Part shown: piece by piece, positions 44,501 through 56,500 of the stretch
How positions within the stretch are numbered: position 1 is the stretch's first letter
How the letters are laid out: every line of letters starts with the position of its first letter
Origin: Pyxicephalus adspersus
Lineage: Eukaryota; Chordata; Amphibia; Anura; Pyxicephalidae
Length of the DNA stretch: 64,000 nucleotides
Direction of reading: 5' to 3'
Assembly (NCBI RefSeq): GCF_032062135.1
Contig: NC_092859.1
Span: forward strand, 47,659,494 to 47,723,493
Made by a program: the position numbers and the translations under genes
Notes under the pieces: model-generated
Seen by the model: the letters and a program-made list of their open reading frames with translations, nothing else
Databases searched by the model: none
Told to the model about the DNA's origin: nothing

Positions 44501-47500
44501 ACATATTTTTTTAATTCGATAATCAAATTGTTCCACCATTTTCTTTATAGAGAGGGCTGAATTTTTAGGGTGAAACTGATCCAAATGACACCAGAGCTGT
44601 ACTAGATGGAAAAAATAGAATGGAAAAAAATCTCGGCCGCAACATATTACATCTAAGTAGAGATAAAAAATAATTAACCTTTAAAAATAACCATGCGCTC
44701 TGTGTCCATAGTTGCATCCATTAAGTGTGAATATGAATTAGGCTGATCTGGATTTTAATGCAGGGTACACAAGCCACAAGTGAATTGTTGTCCAGAGGTA
44801 TGGAAAACTACAAGTAATGCAGTCCTTTTATGAAATTTGTGAATACTCTGCTGACACCATGATCACAAAATGATTTAAGTGACATTGAACATAGCATGGT
44901 AGTTAGTGTGCTGCTTTGAGTATTTCAGAAAACCACTGATCAGCTGGGAGTTTCATACACTACTATATCCAGAGTTTTTTGAAAATGGGCTGAAAAAGAA
45001 AAATATCCAGTTCTATGGGTAAAAAAATACATTGTTGATGCCAGTAGTCAGGGAAAATGTCTAAACTGATTTAAACTGATTAAAGGTAGCAGAATTTAAA
45101 AAAAATATAGTTGTTCCAACCAAGGTATGTAGAAGAACATCTTTGAACATACAACACATTGAATGTTGATGAGGATAGGCCACTCCTGTCATCTGAGAAC
45201 AGGAACATGAAGGTAAAATTCATGGCTCATCAAAATTGGTAAAGAGAAGATTGTAAAAACATTGCCTAGTCTAATGAATCTCGATTTCTGCTGTGTCATT
45301 TGGATGGTAGAGTCAGAATATGACGTCAACAGTATGAAAGTAAGGATCCATCCTGCCTTGTATCAACAGTTCACACTTCTGGTGGTGGTGTAATTGTGTA
45401 TGGCATATTTCTTGGCATACTTTGGGCCCCTAAGCACCAACTGATCATCTTTTAAATACCACTGCCTATCTTAGTACTGAAATCATCTCAAAATGGTTTT
45501 GTCAACATGACATGGAGTTTACCGTACTCAAATCACCCCACAGTCTCAGGATCTCAGTCTAATACAGAAACTTTGAGATGTATTGGAGCAGAAGATTTGC
45601 ATGGATGTGCAGCTGTTGTGCTGTCCTTGTTAATTCTATGACCCAAAGAACTGCGGCAGTTTTTTAAAGCCAAAAGGTGACGAACCTGGTACTAGCAAGA
45701 TGTACATAAAAATGTGGCCAGTTAGTGTGTACGTAATAAGATTTCATAATATATTATGAAAAATATATCTTTAACAGATTTGAAATTTAAGATCTATTGA
45801 ATATTATGCCCTGCCTCTGAATTCCCTAAACCTCCCTTTGGGGTACAGTTAGGTTTTTACTATTGTTTGGAGAGGTGGAACAATACAAGGCTGGAGTCGA
45901 TATGTATAAATCATTCAGAAACATGCTCCATCATAATTAATAGGCAGCGGGCAAATCACTGCTACTTATCCTTTCAGTTATAAGGACCAAAATCTAAACT
46001 AACATATAATTTAGGCAAAACACAACAAATAACTATTGCCAGTGTGACACTGGCGGGACAGTGCAATAATATGATAAACATTGATGGTATAGATGGACCA
46101 AACAGTAAATTGTACAAATCTTTGAAATGAGTGGACAATCCTTTTTGCATGGACTGAGATAATAAAATATAAATATTTAATGCATAGAAATATATTAGCT
46201 GAAGATGTGTGGAAAAGTAGTATGTAAAGTAGTCATTTACATGCCTGTACTACAGTTTTTATATACTTCACTGCATTTTGGATTACATTTTGCCACAATC
46301 ATAATTTATTACATTCAGAAATCTTAATGAATTTTAGGCAAAATAAAGAAGAACATTTCTCATTGCTATTAAAACCGCTGGGAACATGTTCATACCATCA
46401 TGCTGCAGTTCTGAATGTTACCATGCTAACTTTTGTCTTTGTTTTTGTTTTGTATTTTTTCTGAATGGTTGCCCACCACATTGTACTTACTTTCAGTGCA
46501 GTCTTTTGTTTTACGTTGTCCATTGTTCTGCTAACTGAAATTATTCAACACAGTAATGCAGAAACTAATGCTTTTAATGCACCACAGCAGATTTGTTAAT
46601 AGGCCCTGTGTAAATGTTATTCTACTGCAACAGATTTTTGTTTATTTATTTATTTGTGATGTATTTCAGCATTTTACTTGCTATTCTCTGTAGAATAAAA
46701 CTTTCCAAGCAGGAATGAAAATAAAAAAACAACTTTACTAAAGGGGTCATTTGCAATGCTTTACCACGCCCTGTTCTCCGGGCAATGCCCAGGCCTGCTA
46801 ACACAAGCACTTTGCTTTGTAAAATGGGATAAGGGTGAGATTCCTCTTCACAAGAAAAAAAGATACAATTTAGGACTGTGTAAAAGTGCATTGGAAACCT
46901 ATATTTGTATGCTGCATAGCAAAGGCTCCTATATTCTGTTACTACTAATATTCATTGCAAGTACAGATAGTCCCTGGGTTAAGGACAGCTGACATACGGA
47001 CGTCTCCCTGCTCATTGTGTGCAGAGAGGAGGCTTGGAGGGGGCAGTTTGCATGACTTGCAAAAGAAATCTTTTGCTAAACACAGTTGAGGTTGTGGGTG
47101 ATCTTAGGAGGGGGGAGGGTGAGCGCTTTCTGCAGACTCTTTTAACTCTTTAATGACCAAGACAAACTCTGCAGAAGAGAAAAATCAAGTCCTGCCCTGC
47201 CCGATAAGCCTCTGCTGTGTGGCAGAGTTATATAGATTTTAGGACTAGATAGAAAGAAATGCAAACAAGTTTGCAGGGGGCAAAAATCGTCTAGAGTTCA
47301 TTGCAAATATTTTTTTGGTAAAATTACTTGTATTTGTCAAGAAACCCTGACAAATATATAAATATATATATGTTTATCCTTAGCTCAATGTACATTAGTA
47401 TAATCACTGGTCATCGCCATAAGCGTCTTACATTGTTACCCTTAAGTTAACACCAAGTTGGCAAGATCCACAGGGTAGGATCAGGTATTTAGGAGCAGTA

Positions 47501-50500
47501 GGAGAGATTACTGCAGAAGGGACATCACCTGTCATGCAATAATGACCTGCCCAATCTAATAATGACCCAGTCTAAACCCAAAAGTGGAACTTAGTTCTGT
47601 TTTGACTATTTAGGTCAACTTTAAACATCCTATTGAATTTTCCTATATTGTGGTTTTGGTTTGCTGTTTAAATAGATGTGTAATTACTGTGTAATTACTG
47701 CAATCCAAGTAAAATATGATAATCCTCAAGCTGTGTAAAAGTGATATGGGGATGATTTGAAGATGTCTACCCATTTCATTTTAACATTCCCACCTCCTGC
47801 AGGTAGCTGCAACCACATTAGACACAAATACCAAAGATGATCCAAGAGTTGCACAAGTGCCACAATTATTATAGCAACCTTGTGAACAGCTTTAAATGCG
47901 GATAATTATTCTAATTTTGCATTAATTATCTTCTATTGTCAGTATCATTTTGGGCTATCTGCCTTTTACTGATTTCCGAGAAAAAGCTTCTATAAGCAAG
48001 TAGAATAAAACGTTAGGGACAGATATGTTCACAAGATCATTATTCTTTGTTGAGGGAAATTACTGTCTGGCCATAGACAGAATAATAAAAATAATGCTCC
48101 TAATAAAGGTATATTGTGTATAAATGTTGGCCTAGTTCTGATGTGCTAAATGTAAATATTATATGCTTCAGGCCATTGAAAGCAATTATTTTACATAGAT
48201 ACTGCCCAACCAATTAGAAGATGGGAAGAGCACTGTTGCAAGTATCAGGCAAGTATTTTGGGGGTTTGTATGAGAATGAGCAGCTAGCTCTCCTTTAACC
48301 CCTTTTTAGCTTTTATATGAAATGATTCTTTTATTTTATTTTTTGCTTTAATGTTATAATAACACATTTATATCAGTCCCTGCAACCTGTAGCTCACACT
48401 GCACTTTGGTTGTGCTGCTTATTTTCCAGGCATACCAAGGACAATTTCAGGAGAGCCAAATAACTTAACTGTTTTTGGAGTTTGGAGAAAAACAAGATTG
48501 CCTGGAGGAATATGGGATCTTTTAGGGAACATGCAAACTGAAACATGCAGATAATGTGCTGGCATCAAAGTTAGGGCCCGAGCCGGCAAGGTGACATGAT
48601 AGCCACCTGTGGCACCATACCACCTTTTGTCCATGATCATTTTAACTTTGCTAATTTAACAAATTGAGTATAATAAACTATATTTTGGTACATAGAGACC
48701 ATGTGATATCAGATGACTGAAACATTTAGAAGATAAAAACACTCAAATTTACTATTTATCTATGTTAAACATTTTCTGTTTTATTGTCTAGAAGTGAGAT
48801 TCTACGCGGTTTTCTTGCATTGGTTATAACCATGGTTAAACCACAGGGCATTTGATCAGTCTACTAGCCATAAGATGAAATAAAATACTAGATGAATAAT
48901 CTAGAAAGTTTATCTAACCAAGTGCATGTGTATTGTGTGCTTCTCACAACAGCTCTGCCAACAAAATAATTGAACTCTATTATTCCCTTACTATTGCAGG
49001 ATAATAGATAGTATGGTGCACGGTGGCTCAGAGGTTAGCACTCTGGTCTTTGCACCGCTAGGTTCCAAGTTTGAATCTTGGCCAGGACACTATCTGCATG
49101 GAGTTTGCAGGTTCTCCCTGTGTTTGCGTGGGTTTCCTCTGGGTACTCTGGTTTCCTCCCACATCCTAAAAAGCATGCAGTTAGGTTAATTGGCTTCCCC
49201 CCAAAATTGACCTTAGACTGTATTGAAGACATATAACTATGGCAGGGACATTAGATTGTGAGCTCCTTTGAGGGACAGCTTGTGATATGACTATGGAATT
49301 GATTTACAGCGCTGTATAATATGATGGCGCTATATAAATACTGTGTAATAATAATAATATCAATCAAGTTTCACTTACCTTTTTCCAGTTTTCAGATATA
49401 CTAAACTCCATCTTTGCAAAGTGTTTGCCCAGCAAATATACTGATTAGTTTGTCCAAGTAATAAGAGTGTGTTCAGGGACAAACAAACAAACAATGATAA
49501 ATCATAAATATTACACGGATATATAAATATTTTATGTGACATAACTAATCACCAAATAAAAGAATGTCAGTTCTCCCTACATATACTTTAATCTGCACAT
49601 GTTTATTGACTAACCAATTATTTCATAGGAACAGAAAGTAATGGCCAAGTTGACCATAAATAATAAATAGCTATCATCCAGTCAGAAATCCTGCTTACTT
49701 TTCTATAATACACTGGTTCGCCAAGGTAGTTCAATGCAACAAATTGATCTTTGGTTAAATAGTAACTTCAAGTGGAGTTTCATAGCAACAGTCGATAAAG
49801 AAGAAAAAAAAGACACTGATAACAATGACTGAAAACTTTTTTTTCCTTTTTGCAATGTTCCTGAACAATGATACTTTCACACTGGAAGACCTTTTGTTGT
49901 GATCATCACTGATATCCAACAATACCACTCCTCAGTCAAGTTCAAAGGTTGGATATATCTTCAATTATGTAAATCAAGACCCATCCCTCTAATTTAGCAG
50001 ACTACAGATGCCCTTACTTGGCTGGAAAATTGTATACCTCATGCTGTTGTAGTTAAAAAACTCAAAACAGGAAAACAAAGACTTCAATGTAAAATCTGGA
50101 CCATTGTTCTGCAAAGTGCATTTTTAGGTATTTGTCATTTATTTCCCCAGTTAGCTGGATCTTGCCAAATAAAAGCAGCCTAACAACTGGCATGTAGAAA
50201 TATTTTAGATGCAATAAACAGCACATTTAGAAACTTGATCCAACATTCATATGGAGACAGGTAGAGGAACATATACTTCCCATTGCTACAAAAACAATCA
50301 CTTATCTGTATTTTAAACAAAGCATTGTCTTTGCTTAGGTTACCGTGCCACCCTTACAATCTCAGGAGGTTGATTTATTGAAGCATGAGGTTTGTACAAT
50401 ATTTTGCCAACAGGTGTCCCGTGAACTTATTTAAAGAGAAAATAGAACATTACCAGTTTGATTAACAGTTTAACTAGTTTATTTCTGGACACTGGATTGT

Positions 50501-53500
50501 CGTAGCAAATTGAGACAAATAAATTGATCTGTGCAACCCCGTTGTTTACTGTGGATTGCAATAGACTTGTAAATGTTCACTAATTTACACCAAAGACTTT
50601 TTATTTTCAGTTATCATTTCCAATTCTCCCTGAACATTATCATCCTCTGTTTGACTGCTTACATTCTACTACAGCCAATCAAGTATTGTACATGCAACAC
50701 TAAAGCTACATACAAACACCAGAAAATAGTTGTCCAAGACGAATGGTTCTGCTTTTCTCTGACATATACAGCTAACCTCTGACATCTGATAATGGCTGAT
50801 GTATTCCCATGCAGAACAGCACAGTGAGGTGCTACTCGCGCACCCTCCCAAATCCTCTCACCGATTGAGCAAAATGGTGCTCTGCGTACAGTGCTTGTAC
50901 AAAACTGTTCATATTCATATCAATTATCTATTCATGAGAACATAAAATAAATAACCAGTGCATTCCATATAATTATGTCTATCAAATCAGGTCTGTCTGA
51001 TAAAGAATCTCTAAAGGGGATTTTTCTAACTTCCGGTCCCAGGAACCTCCAAGTTAAAGTGACTCAAATATCTAGCAGTGATTGTGTAGTATGGAGTAAT
51101 GTTCCATTTAGTCTGTTGCACTGATGCATTCATGTGAAACAAAATACTATTGTTGCTAGGTGACAAGTTGTTGTGTTCTTTCCAATACTTTAAATAAAAG
51201 TAAGCACACTAATCCATTTGTATTAAGATTTAGATTGTTTTAGCTGTAGTATTTGCATCAGGTAAAGTGGACCTAAAATTTAGCAAATTACTTAAGCTGA
51301 TGATTTCTTCAGTAACAAATTAACGCCTCCCAACTGTCATTCTGGTGTTTGGGCCCCACCAAACTGGTGATGGGCTACCAATGTGGCTCTTGTAGCCTGT
51401 TTACACAGGCTTTTTTAGCAACCATGCCAGCAGTTTTGCTATATGATGTATGCAGCATATGTCAGCAGCAATGGTTTCTATTGTAACAGGTGTACTTTAA
51501 GTGTTGTTCCCCTCCAATCACACAATAAAGAAGGATATTTGGTGTTTATTTATTGAGACCTGAACTTTAAAGAGAGAAGATTTGCTGTATAATATGGAAA
51601 GTCTAGAAGTAATAATTTTGCTTAAACAGTACCCTGAAAAATATATATTTTGTCAGAAATTTCAAAACACCAAAATGGGAAATGTTCTTAAAAATCAGAT
51701 CTAAACTAAAATGTTTACCTTACATAAAAAGGTAGACAATCCTTTCATATAAGGTAAAGATTACCCGGGGCCTCCTGGGATACATGCGTCATACATCCTG
51801 GGAGGCTTCTGGCTGCTCCTTTTCTTCAATGTTGTACAAAAAACTGCCAATCTCACGCATGCCCAGTGAGATCAGGTGACGTATCAGGTAAAGAAGATGG
51901 CGGCGCCAGGCGCTTCCTCCATTATGGGATGAGGGAGGATACCAGGACGAGGAAACTTTGCCATTTGGTACATTTACCTTAAATTGCACATTTTGAGATC
52001 TAATACCTTTGAGTGCTAGTCTCAGGACAAGTGAGAAAAATTTTGCAAGCGTGCTGCTTACTGTTCTCCTTAAATGAGGAAGTCCTGCCACTAGAAAGAT
52101 GGCAACTACCACACAGAGACATAGTGCAGATAGGTTAGTAACAGCTAAGAATCAGCTTCAGGGAAACCAGATCACTAGGTAATACGTTGACTAGTTCTTT
52201 GCACTCTAGTTTCTTTTAAATATTGACTAACAAATGCAGCCCAAGTTCTGTTTATTTCCAAATATTAAAAAAACACAAACTTCAAAGGAAGATACATGTG
52301 TTTGTATTTTAACTGTAAGTGATTTTTTATGGGTTTCCAACAAGTGGAAAGCTAAATATTATGTAACATATAATAACATAATAGCAGGGTTGGGTATGTT
52401 TGTTTTACACCCAAGCTAGTACTCTGGTTGGGGTCAGTATGCATAAGTGCCAATTAGGTAGACAATACATCATGTCTCAGGTCCACATTTTAATTGATGT
52501 CTCTTGTCATTTTATCAGGTTCTGGTTTAAAATGTAAGCAATAACATCTAAATGTTTGGCACGCTGAACATAAATCCAAATGAAAGTTACTGCATTTGGG
52601 AAGAGAAATATGAAAATTAGATTTGCATAATTTATTTAGCCAGTAGATTTGTTTATTGAGCAACTACGTAGAATATGAACTTAGTATACTTGTGAATTTT
52701 TTTTTCATTTACTAAAGGAGGATTAATTTTAATGCACCCAGTGAAGAAGTGGCAGTATTCCACTGCTTATATCCAAGATGCCTATATAATTTTGTATCAT
52801 GTAGAACATAACATAAACTTTGTATTAGGTATATGCTACAACAACAAAAATGCCAAAGTTGGTTAGCTCTAAACTTACAATGTTGGACATTTTCATGGAC
52901 ATTTATAAAGTTAAAATTAATAAGCCAATCCAAAAATAATATAATAAGATAGTAAAGTACATGGAAAAAGTTTTTTTTAATGATGATCTCCAGCAAACCA
53001 CTTCAAGAGTATGCCACATTTATAAATTAAAGATTTATGGTAAAAATTATTTCTATGTTAACTAGTATTACATTTGTCTTGCCTTTAAAGACTCTGTTCT
53101 AATTAAATTGGTAATTAAATCAATAAAGTAGCTTTTGGAAGTAGTGATAAATGTAAACAAAACATAATGTAAAAACTGTCAAAGTGGATAAAAATGTTGC
53201 AATACAAGCAGGTACATCAACAACTTAAGGTATATGCCCAGGTAAGTTTTAAAATTTTGTATAAAGCAGGGAAGGGTAATACTCCTTTTACTAGGGATAT
53301 TTTCCTTTACTTCCGGTCCTAAAGATGTATCAGGAAGTTGGAAAAAATGTCTCCTAATGACTCTTAAGACAACTTCCTGACTTATAGAGAGGAAGTTTTA
53401 TCAGGACAAACCAAGGGGATGAATCGCTCCAGTAGGGTTACAAACAGCTTAAAAAACTGACAGATGATCCAATGCTATACTGAAAAGACGATTTCCTTTA

Positions 53501-56500
53501 TATACACATCACCTGGCACATTTTTTAATATTATATGTATACTCACCAAACAGTTTGTAAGGTGAAATTACCCCTATAGGGACGAAGACTGCAATTAAAA
53601 CCCGACAAAGTTCCCAAGCTCCATAAAAAACACTAGATTTTTGTCGCTGGAGATCTTTCATGAATCTAGCATCTGTAGAGATGTCTGACTATGCCATTTA
53701 ATGATTTATCAAATACTGCTGACCAAAAAGGGGAGTTATTGACATCACCAGGGTGTAGGGTGTCTGTATACAACAATTGCTAGAAAAAAATTAGGTAAAA
53801 GAAAAAGTTGCACCTTTGAACAGAGCTGAACTGTCAGAAATAATAAAAACTTTTTATAAATTAGCTGAAGTGTGGAATAAAAAGAAGCCCTTCATACACA
53901 GGCACTGAAATATCTGATGATCTCATTAATAGTGTCCACAGAGCAGCATATGTGCCTATCATAATCACTTTTACAGTCGGTTTCCTGGCATTATTTGCAG
54001 ACTTGATTATAAAAATCCAATCAAGTTGTGAATATATAATTTTAGTATACCTGTAAAGCAAAGAAATTACTGCAAAGATAAGTGATTATCTTGATGACAG
54101 TTGTTGAGTACCAAAAAGGGTCTTATAATGTGATAACTGACACAGGTCCCAAATCTAAAGTATTTTTTTTTTTTACAGTTATTGATTATGGACAAAAGCA
54201 CCTCCTGTGATGAAAATTTTATCTAGGAGAAGGGTAAAGCATGTGCTAGTTTTATAGATTTTGTACTTAAAACTCCAGGTGATGCTGATCTCTTCTATAT
54301 CCCTTAAGTCTTCCAGGCTGCTATGTCAGCGGAGGATCAGCATTAGTAGTGTGTAGGTAAATCAAAAATAGATTGTTTAATACATTCAGCCTTACAACCA
54401 GTTCTAGTAAATTATGTCGTCTTGTTTTTGTTTTTTTACAGTTCTGAATGACTCCAAGACTAAAATGTCCTCACTGGAGTTCCTTGCTCTGGTCTCTTTC
54501 TATTGTAAGTAGCATATCCCTTCAAGTGTAGGTAAACACCTATCGGACTACTTTAGGCTGCGTATATTCTGCTGGGCAGATTTAACTTTACTTTCTGTGC
54601 TGTAGACATAACAGGTAGTGAGAGAAAATCATTCCAAAGGCAATGGAATTTTAATAAGTTTTTGCAAGAACAGGACCCAATAAGACAATAAGGTTTAACT
54701 CCTCAATGTTCTATTCACATTTAGAATACCTTTACATTGATGGGAGGGGAGGAGAGAGGGGAAGGGATATAGAAAACTTATGTGCCCCCTTTTTGTTAAT
54801 ATTTGCAGTGCTTTAATACAGATTTATGTGTAAACAATTATTTTATGTATACTTTAATGTGCATTTACAGCTAAAATGTTATAGCCAAGGCCTTGTATTT
54901 TAGGTACAGCTGAGGACATTCTCTGCATTTGTCTTGGACAAGAGGTAAGGGAAAAAGGTACAGAGACTGACTATGGAGTTACATGTTGGCATGAATGATA
55001 TTGCTAAACATATTTCCTTATATGCTTTTAAGCCATTTCTTTTATACTGCAATCACTAGTCATGTATTGTTATGCAAGCGGGTGTGGACCCACTGTGCCA
55101 CTGACTGGGTATGCTCCAGAGGGGCGTGACTAAGCCGCTACCAGGTCTTCGCTAGAGCCTCTGATGGTGAGGATAGGCTTGGGCTGCTGGGTAGCTGCCA
55201 GGTGCCACTCCAGAGCAATCCCCAGGCCAGTGGCAGCTGACCACAGGAGTCAGGAAACCCGGTGCAAGCACCGAGGGGCTTGCGTGGCCAAGAAGTCCAG
55301 AGACAAGGATCCCAGATCAGGGTCAGGCGGCAATCAGGCAAAGTCCAAAAACATAATCCGAGGTCAGGGTCAGGCAGCAAACAGGCAAAGTCCGAAAACG
55401 TAAGCAAGGTCCGGTACACACCAAAGCAAAACAGAGAAAACACCTTAGCACTGAGAGTTACACAGGGTAAACCAGAGATTGCTCAGGCAACTTCCTGTAG
55501 TAGGAGGTGCCTTTAAATACCTGCAGGAAACCAGCCATAGGCTGTAGAAAACAGAGGGCGTGTATGTGTTACCTCATAGATTAAGAGAGACACACCCACG
55601 CCAGCTCAAACACCAGAGCAAGTCTCAGCATGAAGGAAACACAGGCATGGAACATAGGTAGTGGGTTACCTGAAAGATAGGACCCGGCGCCCGTGCCTGC
55701 AATTAGGAGCAGAGGCGCCGGCACGACCTGCAGTGCTAACATGTATGCTAAGCTGTTTTTAGGGAAACCTGTGTTTTTGGAATAGGGTAATTAATTTAAA
55801 TATTGACTAGAAAGATTTGAATGGCTTTAATATGGTGGAGAACTTACTGCCATGTCAACTGGGAAACAAAAGAAGCCTTGCAGTTTTTTTTAATACATGT
55901 AAATAGTCCTACAGTCTACAGCTCAATGCAAGTAGTCTATAACAGTCTTTTGTTCCATGTAGCAAACTTTTAGACTTTTGTAAATTTTACAAAAGTATAT
56001 ATATTTTTTAAAAAAAAAAGTTATGACAACATTGTTCAACTTACTTATTGTATATACTTGTTCTTTGGGAATTAATCTTTCTATCATTTCGATATCTTTT
56101 GTAGTCTTCAATGCCGTCTTTAACTGCAATAATCAGAAGAACTATGACCAAGGGTACCATGGTTATCTCCTTATGAAACACCTCAATTTGTGGCATCCAG
56201 TTCAAGATAGCAAGAAAAAGAAAATATAAGTTTGCAGACCTGTAAAGATAAAACAGTAACCAGTTGCAATTATTAAATAAGTAGATACATTTGTTCATCT
56301 TACACATTTGCCTTATAAGTAGTTTAATTCTTACTACAGAGCACTATGATTTACACAGTCTGATCAGTTTACACAGCCAGGATGGGGACTTTACTGTTGT
56401 GATTAGTGCCTGTGATTGGACAGTGAAGAACAGCAGCAATTCACCCTCTTGTGTGTTACTTGCACTTACAAGTACATTCAGGACAGGTGATTGGGCCAAA

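Larger units (their letters stand above)
43975..56044. other. ATP10B intron 2, part between exon 2 and the alternative exon
   Basis: 12 kb of intron that is also the upstream region of the alternative exon. Holds a Tc1 relic (44.8 kb), SINE (49.0 kb), two MITEs (51.3, 51.7 kb) and a solo LTR (55.1 kb). The stretch 46965-47480, GC-richer and beginning GATAGTCCCTGGGTTAAGG, is probably another repeat; 53270-53460 has ranid-style GGAAGT/TTCCGG repeat sequence. No further exon recognised. Confidence 0.55.

Noticed and set aside
55138..55516. Open frames on both strands rich in Arg/Gln or Leu/Pro
   Set aside because: Inside the GC-rich solo LTR with a tandem repeat; no gag/pol motif.
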